A stretch of DNA of 64,000 nt from Rhizobium sp. WYCCWR10014 (GCF_001657485.1 NZ_LXFU01000025.1:186001-250000), one strand, 5' to 3'; counted from the stretch's first letter, positions 18,285 through 26,885 are shown. Notes: a model not told the origin generated them from the sequence alone. A program made the numbers and translations.

Positions 18285-18581
18285 ATGACCAATATGTTGG
18301 CCTGCCCGTCCTGCGGATTGGACAAAACAGAATCGATCGTCCACCGCGGTTCCTACATTCTTCGATGCGCCGCCTGCGGCGAAACGATTGTCGCCACATC
18401 ATTCATGGCGATGCGCGACTCGGATCACCTGTGTTCGGCCTTTATCGATCCGGGTCCCGGAAAACCTCCTCCGCCAGAGACGCTCGTCGCGCGTGGATCG
18501 CTCCGGCAGATCGCAACGGCAATCAGCGCTGCGGCGAGTGATGGAACGCTGATACGCCTGATCCCTGAAGCGAAGGGTTGA
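18285..18581 (+). CDS. Zinc-ribbon small protein
   Basis: A 98-residue protein with two CxxC knuckles, CPSC at residues 7-10 and CAAC at 28-31, around a short beta hairpin (DKTESIVHRGSYILR). That is a zinc-ribbon fold. The rest is unremarkable apart from a Pro-rich turn (GPGKPPPPETLVARG) and a C-terminal helix. GGAGTGA precedes the ATG. Its target is unknown. It probably shares an operon with the upstream small membrane protein. Confidence 0.65.
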   Translation: MTNMLACPSCGLDKTESIVHRGSYILRCAACGETIVATSFMAMRDSDHLCSAFIDPGPGKPPPPETLVARGSLRQIATAISAAASDGTLIRLIPEAKG

Positions 18582-18685
18582 AGCCCGGAGTCGTTCACCC
18601 TTTAATTTTGCCGTCGGCGACCGACCCCAGCGGCTGAGATGAAGGGCAGCTCACCAGGGGAATGCGGACTACACAGCTGGCGCCA

Positions 18686-20164
18686 TCATGGGCGTAAACG
18701 GACGAGAATCTTGGCCCCGGGAACCCTCAACTGTTCCGCCATCGCTTCCAGATCTTTCCTATCTGTTCCCGCCAGAACGATACGACCATCCATGATCTGC
18801 TCCCTCATCCAGGGTTCCATGACGACCTTGTCGTTGATCAGCATCTGCGTTTGTCGTCCCAACACCGCCTGCGTGAAATCACGGAATGTGGCGGCGCTTT
18901 CCGGGGTGAGCACGATATTCAGGCCGTGGTCGTAGGACATGGGGGACAGGGTTACCTCCGCACTCTTCACCTCAAGCGAGACAGGCGCAATCGCCTTGGC
19001 CGCGTCATCGTCTGCAGCAACGGCAGCTTCTTGCGATGCCGTGGGTGGAGCAGGCGGTGTGGAAAGCTCATCCAGGATGCCCGGCCCGGCCTTGGCTGAT
19101 GGCAGCGGCTCGATGTGCAAATCGGGCGTCTGCAAGTCTTTTGCCGTCAGTACGGCGGGAAGCTGCAGGCTGGCCGGCATATCCTCGCGTTGGATGTGGC
19201 TATATGTGCGCAATATTGTCCCTCCTGCCTCAACTGTTACGATCTCCGACGCTTCGAGCGTCGAACCATCGTTCAGGGACACCACGAGCTCGACGCTTCG
19301 GTTCTTGCTGGCGCGTTTGACGGAAGCCAGCTGATCGCTTGTGAGCCCCTTTGCCCGCTCGGCAAAGCCCGTCATCAAATTTGCGATTGCCGGCTGCTGC
19401 GATTGGCTGAACGCTGCGGCGTCGGCTTCCTCCGACAGGGAAAGGGTTGCCGTGCGTGCGGACGGGTCGGTGGATTCCAGGGTCCAGGTCGACGTCACCG
19501 GCACGCTGACGCCGCCATAATCTTCGTCCCGCGAGGTCGCCGAGACCTGACCAATCCCCATGGTCTCTGCCTGATAGGATTGTCCCGTGGCAAGCAGTTG
19601 CGCCTCCGGCACCAGGGCGGCAACAATCTGAAGAGGGTTTGTCTCCAGCTTGGCGATGATGTCAGAGACCCCGCTTTGTGGTGTCGCGGGAACTCCACCC
19701 GGTCCATTGGCTGCCACCTCCCGCATGTGCGCCACGATCTGATCGACACCGGAGAGATCGCGCGGGTTGCCGTTCAGGTCGGTTTCGAGTTCGAGCGTAG
19801 CGGTACCATAGGCTGTGAGGGAATTACGATAGAGCAGGTTCATCTGATAGCTGTCGGCAAGGCCCGCAATGCCTTCCGGCAAATCGGCGCTGAGGGACCA
19901 GCGGACCCGCATGCCGTCTTCATCCCGCGACAGGACCGTCATAGCCTGGCGAAACGCGCCGCGCGCCGTCACCGGCGGGGTGCCTGATTTGTCGAACCAG
20001 AACGACATATCGGTCTCGGTCGCTTTTTGAACGCGGTAGCTGCGCTCGACGCCGGTCGCTGGCGCGTAGCCCGGGATCTCGATGCCGCCGGCGGACCATG
20101 CCGGATGGGAGAGTATGAGGCAAACGCAAAACCAGACAATTCTCTTCCAGCACAGTGATGTCAT
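18686..20164 (-). CDS. Exported protein with SecDF-P1-head-like C-terminal domain
   Basis: A 492-residue exported protein with a signal peptide at about residues 1-25 (MTSLCWKRIVWFCVCLILSH, cleaved near PAWSA). The middle (about 30-340) is beta-rich with no recognised family. The last 85 residues (GLNIVLTPESAATFRDFTQA, MLINDKVVMEPWMREQIMDG, RIVLAGTDRKDLEAMAEQLR) follow the pattern of the SecD periplasmic P1-head domain: a strand, TxxxAxxFxxxT, the DxxVxxxPxxRxxIxxG turn and a closing helix. No SecD transmembrane bundle is present. The ATG at 20164 opens straight into the signal peptide; an in-frame ATG at 20185 is possible. Function unknown. Confidence 0.65.
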   Translation of the reverse strand: MTSLCWKRIVWFCVCLILSHPAWSAGGIEIPGYAPATGVERSYRVQKATETDMSFWFDKSGTPPVTARGAFRQAMTVLSRDEDGMRVRWSLSADLPEGIAGLADSYQMNLLYRNSLTAYGTATLELETDLNGNPRDLSGVDQIVAHMREVAANGPGGVPATPQSGVSDIIAKLETNPLQIVAALVPEAQLLATGQSYQAETMGIGQVSATSRDEDYGGVSVPVTSTWTLESTDPSARTATLSLSEEADAAAFSQSQQPAIANLMTGFAERAKGLTSDQLASVKRASKNRSVELVVSLNDGSTLEASEIVTVEAGGTILRTYSHIQREDMPASLQLPAVLTAKDLQTPDLHIEPLPSAKAGPGILDELSTPPAPPTASQEAAVAADDDAAKAIAPVSLEVKSAEVTLSPMSYDHGLNIVLTPESAATFRDFTQAVLGRQTQMLINDKVVMEPWMREQIMDGRIVLAGTDRKDLEAMAEQLRVPGAKILVRLRP

Positions 20165-20378
20165 GCGGGCAGGGCCTCTGAACATTGAAGGTTGTAGGGC
20201 GCCTTCCGGCTGCCGGCCGCGAGCTTATTGGCTGATGAAGAGAATGGGTAGTGCTGACGCTACGATAATCGTTTTGCGCGAAACTGCTTCAGGTTTTCAA
20301 GATCGAGATCGGGAGATCAAGGTTAAGCACTTTTCATCGACCGCCCCAGTCTCTGCCCCAAGGCAGCGAAGCGAAAAA

Positions 20379-20804
20379 CTATTGAGCGGTCGGGTGGTCT
20401 CTCTCATAGGCTTCCCTTTCTTCCTTCCCGACCAAAGATGCGTAATAGCCGCTGCAAACCAGATATGAGCACTCATCCGGGTTGCCCGTTTGCCATCCCG
20501 GCTGGCAGAGGACGACGCGCTGGAATTTGGCGTTGCAAAGCCCGTGGTTTGCCAAAAGCCGCGGATCATTTCCGAAATACGCGCTTATGGCGTCCTTGCG
20601 AGTCCACGCGGGAACGATTTTCCAATCAGCGGCGCCGCCCTCAGCGCTCACATTGCCGGTCGCACAGAAGGACCAATTCGAGATCACGACCGGCTGATCG
20701 CAGGAAAAAGCCTGAACGGCGCTTCCCAGCAGGATCGAAATCAATGCCAGCAGCCGCTTGCCGCAAACCACCACGCGCTTTTCCCTCATGCCGATCATTC
20801 GCAT
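20379..20804 (-). CDS. Exported cysteine-rich hypothetical protein
   Basis: A 141-residue protein with an N-terminal signal peptide (REKRVVVCGKRLLALISILL, cleavage near AVQAFS). The mature region has at least six cysteines (FSCDQ, FCATG, GLCNAK, VLCQPG, DECSYLVCSGYY), suggesting disulfides in the periplasm. GTAGGAG precedes the ATG at 20804. Position 20900 is the limit of the open frame but has no better ribosome-binding site. No known domain is recognised; the C-terminal KEEREAYERDHPTAQ tail is polar. Confidence 0.55.
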   Translation of the reverse strand: MRMIGMREKRVVVCGKRLLALISILLGSAVQAFSCDQPVVISNWSFCATGNVSAEGGAADWKIVPAWTRKDAISAYFGNDPRLLANHGLCNAKFQRVVLCQPGWQTGNPDECSYLVCSGYYASLVGKEEREAYERDHPTAQ

Positions 20805-21029
20805 CGCGCTCCTACCCTCGATATTCAGGCGCTGATCGTAGCAGGCGCAACCGAACAGGTTGCACGTGATTGCAACCATGGAATGCCGGATGTCGAGCAA
20901 ATTTTTCCCTATCGGCGAGTTGGTCGCCGGGACGAGCCCGGTTCGTCGGCCGCTTTATGAACAGAATTGCCGGTCTCGCAGCACAGGCAGATTGCCGAAG
21001 GATCGGCCGGCGACGGGGGCGAGGGGCTG

Positions 21030-21644
21030 ATGGCGGAATTCAACCCTCGCGACAAAAGCCGAACCAGTCAGGGAAAGACGCGGGCGATGGTGCGCAAGCA
21101 TACCGCTCCGCCGAGCGGGACGGATAACGGTAGCCTCCGCTGGCAATGGTTCACCGTTCAGTTGCTGGAATCCCCGGCCTTCACCACATTGAGTGCGAAT
21201 GCTTGCCGCGCCTTCTTCCGCATCGTTATCGAGCACACAGCCCACGCCGCCTTGGAAAACGGCAAGCTGATCGTGACGCACCCTCAGTTCGTATCTTACG
21301 GCGTGACCGGGGAATATGTGGCCGATGCGATCGATGAACTCGAATATAAGGGGCTGATAAAAGTTCGCCGCGGCCGGGCGGGCAGCGGTGTCGCGCATCC
21401 CAACCGGTTCACGCTGACTTTTGTCGGTAACCATGAAGGCGCGCCACCCACCGATGAGTGGAAGCGATGCACGGCGGAAAGGTGCCGGAAATGGTCCGAG
21501 ACCGACCGCAAGATTGCCGCCGACAAACGCGGTCGCGTCGGCAGGAAGAAAAAAATCCCACTTCGGAATCCCGAAATCCCCCGCTTCGGGATCCCGAAAT
21601 CCGCCGCGCTTCGTGAGCTGTCGACAGTGAAAAACGCTGAATGA
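21030..21644 (+). CDS. Winged-helix-like, element-associated protein with a repeat-coding C-terminus
   Basis: A 204-residue basic protein. GAGGGG lies 4-9 bases before the ATG at 21030. Residues about 25-150 look like a winged-helix DNA-binding fold of a type I associate with integrative elements and replication modules of Rhizobiales: WQWFTVQLLESPAFTTLSAN, ACRAFFRIVIEHTAH, FVSYGVTGEYVADAIDELEY, KGLIKVRRGRAGS, PTDEWKRC. The C-terminus is a Lys/Arg linker (RGRVGRKKKI) followed by the duplicated peptide LRNPEIP-RFGIPKS. Those codons are two near-identical 14-bp palindromes at 21562 and 21585, and a third copy lies inverted after the stop. Function is unproven; autoregulation or origin binding is an inference. 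Confidence 0.6.
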   Translation: MAEFNPRDKSRTSQGKTRAMVRKHTAPPSGTDNGSLRWQWFTVQLLESPAFTTLSANACRAFFRIVIEHTAHAALENGKLIVTHPQFVSYGVTGEYVADAIDELEYKGLIKVRRGRAGSGVAHPNRFTLTFVGNHEGAPPTDEWKRCTAERCRKWSETDRKIAADKRGRVGRKKKIPLRNPEIPRFGIPKSAALRELSTVKNAE

Positions 21645-21677
21645 TTTCAATGCCGCAACCAATTTCGGGATTCCGAA
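21562..21677. repeat. Three copies of the dyad TTCGGRATYCCGAA, two inside a gene and one inverted after it
   Basis: Copies are at 21562-21575 (TTCGGAATCCCGAA), 21585-21598 (TTCGGGATCCCGAA, a perfect 14-bp palindrome) and 21664-21677 (TTCGGGATTCCGAA). Copy 1 with flanks (21559-21577) is the exact reverse complement of copy 3 with flanks (21662-21680) over 19 bp. Copies 1 and 2 are 23 bp apart, about two helical turns. Copy 3 is followed by CTATAT, a rhizobial -10-like hexamer. These look like binding sites for a dimeric protein. Confidence 0.7.
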
Positions 21678-21702
21678 GTGCTATATAGATTCTGGTGGGG
21701 AG

Positions 21703-22404
21703 TTACTGTCGAAGGCACTTTGCCACTATCAGGAACTCCGTCTCCCGACCTCCGATCTTCCCAGCCGTAGTGGTGCGAAGCAGAAGGCCGAAAGCTTCAT
21801 AAAGCCAATAAAGCGGGGGAATTCTGTCCTTGAGCGCGTGCACCTGTGTCGACACATATTCGCCGACGAAGACGACATCCATGCCGAGTTCCTTTAATGT
21901 CCCCGCAATCTCCGAATGGGATGCCTCCGCGGCATGTTCGACGCGGAAGGGGGCATAGCCCGGCTTTCCGGAGTTTTTCTGCCTGAGCACGTAGCGATAG
22001 AACAAGACGTGGGTCCACCAGGGTGTCAGATCGGTAAAGATCCCCTTGGCTGAGTTCAGGATCGGACCCTTGACGAACACCAGACCACCGGGAGACAGGG
22101 TGTCATGGGCTCTCAACAAGGCAGAGCGCGGGCTTTCCAAATGCTCGAGAACGTCCCAGAAGACGCAGGCGTCGAAGCGACGATCTCCATAGTCGATGGT
22201 TTGAGCATCGCCGAGGATTCGCTCAGCGGCGTCCTTGTTCTTCTCCAGCTGCTCCTTGGAGATATCGACAACGGTATATCTCGCTCCCTTCAAGGGGATA
22301 TGCGTGCGAGAGCCGCCTCCAACCTCAAGGATATTTGTGTCTGTCTTGCTGGAAAAAGCTGATTGTGCGTGCGACAGCGCGTCGTTTACCCACGGCGAAG
22401 CCAT
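21703..22404 (-). CDS. SAM-dependent class I methyltransferase
   Basis: A 233-residue cytoplasmic methyltransferase. Motif I is NILEVGGGSRTH (about 24-35), the acidic strand-2 residue is in YTVVDISKEQ, and motif IV is FDACVFWDVLEHLESPRSAL (about 77-97), typical of the Methyltransf_11/UbiE-like group. The substrate is unknown. The 100 bp before the ATG are strikingly AT-rich compared with everything around, and the gene is convergent with the winged-helix gene, so horizontal acquisition is likely. CTTTTC and GAAAAG form a small hairpin just upstream of the start. Confidence 0.8.
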   Translation of the reverse strand: MASPWVNDALSHAQSAFSSKTDTNILEVGGGSRTHIPLKGARYTVVDISKEQLEKNKDAAERILGDAQTIDYGDRRFDACVFWDVLEHLESPRSALLRAHDTLSPGGLVFVKGPILNSAKGIFTDLTPWWTHVLFYRYVLRQKNSGKPGYAPFRVEHAAEASHSEIAGTLKELGMDVVFVGEYVSTQVHALKDRIPPLYWLYEAFGLLLRTTTAGKIGGRETEFLIVAKCLRQ

Positions 22405-22520
22405 AATCTTTCCCTCCCGAAAAGATTAGCGTCTACGACTATAAGTAAGCATTAATATAATATTTAAGCAATATTTAAACTTTCGAGGCGCTGCCGTTCT
22501 TAGCCCACATGGCTGACAAG
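22405..22520 (-). promoter_or_regulatory. AT-rich promoter region of the methyltransferase gene
   Basis: Positions 22430-22485 are dominated by A and T (AATATAATATTTAAGCAATA), in contrast with the GC-rich flanks. It presumably holds the promoter of the minus-strand methyltransferase, but no single -35/-10 pair stands out. Confidence 0.4.
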
Positions 22521-22665
22521 AATGGATATGCTGCTTGCCCGTCCGGCCGCAGTTGGCAGGCAAGCAGCGGCTTTTGCCCCGAAGATCGGTTTGCCTAGTT
22601 TCGCGCAACCTTGCGCATGTATCCGCAGGTCTGGTGATTCAGAGGCGCTTCAGCCGGAGGAATGC

Positions 22666-22986
22666 ATGACGGTGGGAATTTTTCGGGCTCTGGCTGCCCT
22701 GGCGATGATGACGGCCCTTGCCGGCTGCATCGACCATGCCAATGATCCCGTGCTCCTGGCGGTCGGCGTGCCGGTCAATCCGCCGGTCGTTGCGCACGGC
22801 CTTTGTATGACCGACGGCAACGCCATGTATGACGAGGCGAGGAAGCAGTATCAGCTGCGCGCCCAACTGACCGGCTATGCCGGGGCGGATGAGCTGGAAG
22901 CCGAAACCAGCGCGCGCGCTGCCGCCCATCGCCAATATGTCGCATGCCTCTCCGGCCAAGGTTACCGGACATTATACGCGAATTGA
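22666..22986 (+). CDS. Small putative lipoprotein
   Basis: A 106-residue protein with a type II signal peptide: MTVGIFRALAALAMMTALAGC, the lipobox LAGC placing the lipidated Cys at residue 21. The mature part has two further cysteines (GLCMTDG and YVACLSGQGY) and a helical middle (YDEARKQYQLRAQL). GGAGGA precedes the ATG, which lies within the longer open frame from 22522. It is first in a run of three unrelated tiny exported-protein genes. Function unknown. Confidence 0.65.
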   Translation: MTVGIFRALAALAMMTALAGCIDHANDPVLLAVGVPVNPPVVAHGLCMTDGNAMYDEARKQYQLRAQLTGYAGADELEAETSARAAAHRQYVACLSGQGYRTLYAN

Positions 22987-23175
22987 GAACAGAGAATTCA
23001 CGTTTCGTCATCAGCGCCGTTCGAGCCCTTTCCTGATCGCGACTTTTCACGTTTTTCGGCGATTCAGTCACGCCGGATCGCCTGCAATCACGAGTTTTGG
23101 AATTGCGTGTGAGCCATGGAACTCGGCTCGTCTGAAAGGCATTTTCCCGAGATAAATCCATAAGGAGGGTTTATC

Positions 23176-23547
23176 ATGAAGATGTTCAGACTTGGCCCAT
23201 CCACCGCCGCGCTCGGCGCCCTTCTCGCCCTCACGTCGATCATCCCCGCGCAGGCAGCACCCGTTCAGCCGGCTCGGCCGCCCGCTGTCTCGGACGTAAA
23301 AATGGTGCAATATAAACCACATGCCGGGTCCTGGCATGGCTATCAGGGCTTCCGCACAGAGCGCCCCGGCACCCGCCGCCACTCCGATGGCTACTGGTAT
23401 CCCCTTGCCGCCTTCGGCGTCGAGGCCGGAACTACGGGCTCCATCGTCCGCCAGCCGGTGAACAGGCCGGCAGCTCCGGAAATGTGCAACCCTACGTTTT
23501 CCGGATCGATCGGTCCCGGCAGCATGCCCTGTGACAACGGCTATTGA
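23176..23547 (+). CDS. Small secreted protein, GSI...Y type (copy 1)
   Basis: A 123-residue protein with a signal peptide ending near residue 28 (ALTSIIPAQAAPVQP). The mature part is Pro/Arg/Gly-rich with aromatic turns (HAGSWHGYQGFRTE, SDGYWYPLAAFG) and closes with TTGSIVRQPV then MCNPTFSGSIGPGSMPCDNG. The two C-terminal cysteines could pair. AAGGAGGG precedes the ATG. It shares the TTGSI motif and Cys...Tyr ending with the gene at 23702. No function is recognised. Confidence 0.65.
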   Translation: MKMFRLGPSTAALGALLALTSIIPAQAAPVQPARPPAVSDVKMVQYKPHAGSWHGYQGFRTERPGTRRHSDGYWYPLAAFGVEAGTTGSIVRQPVNRPAAPEMCNPTFSGSIGPGSMPCDNGY

Positions 23548-23562
23548 GCCGGCAAATGAAAG

Positions 23563-23585
23563 AGGCGGCGATGAGCCGCCTTTTT
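23563..23585 (+). terminator. Intrinsic terminator after the small secreted-protein gene
   Basis: AGGCGGC (23563-23569) and GCCGCCT (23575-23581) form a perfect 7-bp stem with loop GATGA, followed by TTTTTC. Confidence 0.85.
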
Positions 23586-23701
23586 CTTGATCGAGCCGCT
23601 GCTCACATATCCGTGACCTCTGCTTTGGCACCGTAGTTTGTGACAGATCGCCTTCCTAACTCCGGGGCGTAAATTCCATGAATCCTCCCAAGGAGACGAT
23701 T

Positions 23702-24004
23702 ATGACCACGACATTCAAGCACGGCCTGATGGCCGCTGCCTTCGGCGCAATCCTCGGCCTCTCGGCGGTCTCGGCCACGGCAGCTCCCCTCCAGTCGAGC
23801 GCGACAGAGCAGGGTGCAGCCCAGCGTCCGGTTGCCCAACAAGAAACCACGGTGCGGCACGACACGCGCACAACCGGTTCGATTGGCGATCGAGCCTCGG
23901 AAACCCCGGGCTCGACGCCTTACATGATGAACCCAAAGAAGCCCCTCAAGAGGGATTGCAAGCTCGGCTTCAACCCGGGGAGCGGCTCCAGCTGCAACTA
24001 CTGA
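23702..24004 (+). CDS. Small secreted protein, GSI...Y type (copy 2)
   Basis: A 100-residue protein with a signal peptide (MTTTFKHGLMAAAFGAILGL, cleaved near SATAAP). The mature part is Gln/Thr/Pro-rich and polar, with RTTGSIGDRASETPG, the turn PYMMNPKKPLKRDCKLG and the ending GSGSSCNY. The TTGSI motif and the Cys...Tyr C-terminus match the neighbouring gene at 23176, so the two are probable distant paralogues. AGGAGACGATT precedes the ATG. A weak hairpin at 24052-24076 may end transcription. Function unknown. Confidence 0.65.
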   Translation: MTTTFKHGLMAAAFGAILGLSAVSATAAPLQSSATEQGAAQRPVAQQETTVRHDTRTTGSIGDRASETPGSTPYMMNPKKPLKRDCKLGFNPGSGSSCNY

Positions 24005-24295
24005 CGAGACGCTCGGCGTTTTCGCGATCATGAGCAGCCCGCGTTGGGCTGAAGGGGCGGCCTCGGGGTCGCCCTTTCGTATGCGGGGTGACTGGTTGCG
24101 CTGGATAGATTGTTCAGCTTGGAAAATGTTGCGCTGAATGCAAAAATGCAATAAGTACAAATTTAGGCAAACTGGTGAGTGGGTGTTGCGAAAAGCCGCA
24201 GCGTCCAGCGATTGACGCCTCTGCCTTGGAATTGCCATGCTCGCCGCGATGGTCGCTTTTCATAATCAAACGAATTTCAGACAGGTGGGATAGTC

Positions 24296-24967
24296 ATGAC
24301 TGCAAAGGCCGCATGCTCCGATTTCCTGCATTTTTTCCGCTCCTGGGTCAGCAACCCGCTTCGGGTCGCGGCCATCGCGCCGTCGGGGGATTCGCTTGCC
24401 AGGATCATGACCAGTGAAATTGCCGCACTCGACGGGCCGATCATCGAGCTTGGCCCGGGAACCGGCGTCTTCACCCGGGCGCTGCTGGCGCGCGGCGTGA
24501 GTGAAGAGGATCTGACCCTGATCGAGTACGGTCCGGAGTTCATCTCATCGCTGCAGGCGCGTTTTCCAACGGCCCGTGTGTTGCAGATGGATGCCGCCCA
24601 TCTCGCCCATGCCGATATTTTCGAAGGCGAACCGGTCGGCGCGGTTGTCAGTGGGCTGCCGCTGCTCTCCATGTCGCCGCGCAAGATCGCCTCGATCCTG
24701 GCCGGTGCCTTCGCCTATATGCGCCCGGGCGGCGCAGTCTATCAGTTTACCTATGGTCCGCGCTGCCCGGTGCCGCGGCCGATCCTTGACCGTCTCGGTC
24801 TGAAGGCGGTGCGCATCGGCGGCACGGTGCGCAACTTGCCGCCGGCCTCGGTCTACCGGATTTCGCGCCGCAAGCCGCTGGAGCTGTCACGCGAGCGCTT
24901 CAGCTATCGCGAGAGCGTGGCTGACATCGACGATGTCGCCGCCTTTTCCAACGAAACCGGCGGCTGA
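24296..24967 (+). CDS. Phospholipid N-methyltransferase (PmtA)-like protein
   Basis: A 223-residue SAM-dependent methyltransferase. The opening FLHFFRSWVSNPLRVAAIAP is characteristic of the PmtA group that methylates phosphatidylethanolamine towards phosphatidylcholine. Motif I is IIELGPGTGVFT at residues 49-60 and the mid-motif is VVSGLPLLSMSPRK. The C-terminal third diverges from well-studied PmtA, so activity on phosphatidylethanolamine is an inference. It is followed 19 bp later by a TetR gene in the same direction, which may regulate it. Confidence 0.75.
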   Translation: MTAKAACSDFLHFFRSWVSNPLRVAAIAPSGDSLARIMTSEIAALDGPIIELGPGTGVFTRALLARGVSEEDLTLIEYGPEFISSLQARFPTARVLQMDAAHLAHADIFEGEPVGAVVSGLPLLSMSPRKIASILAGAFAYMRPGGAVYQFTYGPRCPVPRPILDRLGLKAVRIGGTVRNLPPASVYRISRRKPLELSRERFSYRESVADIDDVAAFSNETGG

Positions 24968-24986
24968 ACGATGATACCGGGCCGGA

Positions 24987-25622
24987 ATGGCTGAGAAGAA
25001 GCGGACGGAGACCACGGAAGGCAGGCGGGAACGCAAGCGGCGGCAGACGCGCGCGCGCATCGAAAACGCTGCGATGACCCTCTTTCTGCAGCGCGGTTTC
25101 GAGGCCACGACGATCGAGGACATCACCGAAGCGGCAGATGTCTCCAAGCGCAGTTTCTTCGATTATTTCCCCTCCAAGGAAGAGGTGGTTTTCGCCTGGC
25201 AGGATGCCTTCGCCGATCGCCTGATGGCGGCAATCGCCGCAAGGCCGACGGACGAATCCTCCGTCACCGCGGTCGAGGCGGCGATCACCGCAACCGTCAT
25301 CGCGGCCGTCGACGAGCCTGGTCTGGCGCTTGGGGATCTCATCCATCGCACGCCGGCGCTGAAGGCCCGCGACCAGCTGAAATACGCCAAGCTCGAACAG
25401 AAGCTCGCCGAGGCGCTGCTTCTGCGCAAGGGAGATGATCCGCTTGAGCGGCCCCGCATGCGCGTCCTTGCGGCCATCGTCATCGGTGCGCTGCGCGTCG
25501 GGGCGGAGCTCTGGCAGCAGCGCCCGCCAAGTGCTTCGCCGCAGGATTTCGCCCGGGAGATTTTCGCCGACCTTTGGAAGATGCTGGCGGAATTCGGCGA
25601 AGAGGCAAAGACCAGGCGTTGA
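24987..25622 (+). CDS. TetR family transcriptional regulator
   Basis: A 211-residue regulator. The N-terminal helix-turn-helix (about 20-65) reads ARIENAAMTLFLQRGFEATT, then IEDITEAADVSKRSFFDYFP, the canonical TetR pattern. A basic tail (GRRERKRRQTR) precedes it. The C-terminal ligand domain is unclassified. It follows the PmtA-like gene and is probably co-transcribed with it, so it may control its own operon. Ligand unknown. Confidence 0.88.
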   Translation: MAEKKRTETTEGRRERKRRQTRARIENAAMTLFLQRGFEATTIEDITEAADVSKRSFFDYFPSKEEVVFAWQDAFADRLMAAIAARPTDESSVTAVEAAITATVIAAVDEPGLALGDLIHRTPALKARDQLKYAKLEQKLAEALLLRKGDDPLERPRMRVLAAIVIGALRVGAELWQQRPPSASPQDFAREIFADLWKMLAEFGEEAKTRR

Positions 25623-25928
25623 CGCGGCCCCGCCTAAGCCTCCGTGCGCACTTCCGACATCAGCTCGATGTCGATGTTTCCACCCATCCCCGTCAATCAG
25701 GCCCTGTTATCGGAACCGGGCCATCCTATATCTGCAAGCGTCGCAGCGGCCACATTCTGATGATCCCCCCGATCGGCGGATCATCATCATGCCGGGCATC
25801 GCTTTCGATCAGGCAGACATTCGCGCTCGAAGGCATCTCCGAAAGCCTCGGCATCCGTGCCGCCGCTGTTCAACCGCCTCCGACCGTTCCACCGATTTCA
25901 ATGATTGATTGATAAGAGAGGAAAGACC
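25623..25928. other. Gene-free stretch before the aldo/keto reductase
   Basis: About 300 bp with no family-like frame. The only local structure seen is an imperfect GATGATCC/GGATCATC dyad near 25755-25790, which might be an operator. The end carries AGAGAGGAAAGACC, the ribosome-binding site of the reductase. Confidence 0.4.
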
Positions 25929-26810
25929 ATGTCCAGTTACAACGCAGCAAAGTCAGGCACCTTTAAGATCGGCGGCGATATCGAGATCAATCGTCTTGGT
26001 TTCGGCGCCATGCGCGTCACCGGCAAGGGCATCTGGGGCGAGCCTTCCGATCATGCCGAATCCATCCGCACGCTGAAGCGCCTGCCGGAACTCGGGGTCA
26101 ATTTCATCGATACGGCCGATTCCTACGGCCCCGATGTCTCCGAATGGCTGATCAAGGAAGCGCTGCATCCCTATGGCGGCAAGTCTGTCGTTGCCACCAA
26201 GGGCGGCCTGACCCGCCACGGCCCCGATATCTGGCTGCCCGTCGGCCGTCCCGAATATCTGATCCAGCAGGCGCATAAGAGCCTGCGCAATCTTGGGCTC
26301 GAGCAGATCGATCTCTGGCAGCTGCACAGGATCGATCAGAAGGTGCCGGCCAAGGAGCAGTTCGATGCGATCAAATCGCTGCTCGATACCGGCCTCATCC
26401 GCCATGCGGGTCTGAGCGAAGTGTCGGTTGCCGACATCGAGGCCGCTTCGAAGCACTTCAAGGTCGCGACCGTCCAGAACCGCTACAATCTCGTCGACCG
26501 CACCAGCGAGGACGTGCTCGACTATTGCGCCAAGCACAATATCGGCTTCATCCCATGGTATCCGCTGGCCGCCGGCGACCTCGCCAAGCCGGGCTCGCTG
26601 CTCGATACGATCGCCAAAAAGCACAATGCGGCACCAAGCCAGATCGCGCTCGCCTGGGTGCTGAAGCGCAGCCCGGTCATGCTGCCGATCCCCGGCACCT
26701 CCAAGGTCAAGCATCTGGAAGAAAACGTCGCGGCCGTCGACATCACCCTCTCGAACGAGGAATTCTCCGCCCTCGACGCCGAAGGCAGCAAGGTCTTCAA
26801 GGCTGCTTGA
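25929..26810 (+). CDS. Aldo/keto reductase
   Basis: A 293-residue NADPH-dependent oxidoreductase with a TIM-barrel fold. The catalytic tetrad is visible: Asp61 and Tyr66 in FIDTADSYG, Lys91 in VVATKGGL, His133 in WQLHRID. The C-terminal cofactor loop is [30 protein letters not shown] before the ATG at 25929 decides the start over an upstream ATG at 25905. The substrate is unknown. It is monocistronic. Confidence 0.9.
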   Translation: MSSYNAAKSGTFKIGGDIEINRLGFGAMRVTGKGIWGEPSDHAESIRTLKRLPELGVNFIDTADSYGPDVSEWLIKEALHPYGGKSVVATKGGLTRHGPDIWLPVGRPEYLIQQAHKSLRNLGLEQIDLWQLHRIDQKVPAKEQFDAIKSLLDTGLIRHAGLSEVSVADIEAASKHFKVATVQNRYNLVDRTSEDVLDYCAKHNIGFIPWYPLAAGDLAKPGSLLDTIAKKHNAAPSQIALAWVLKRSPVMLPIPGTSKVKHLEENVAAVDITLSNEEFSALDAEGSKVFKAA

Positions 26811-26885
26811 CGAGACAGATCACGAACAACCGGCGCAGTCGGCGTGCGGCTGTCGTTTTGTTGAAAAGCTTCATTCGAAACGCGG

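Noticed and set aside
23118..23145. GGAAC near 23118 as an EcfG promoter for the small secreted-protein gene
   Set aside because: No CGTT is found at 16 or 17 bp; the downstream sequence is GCATTTTC.
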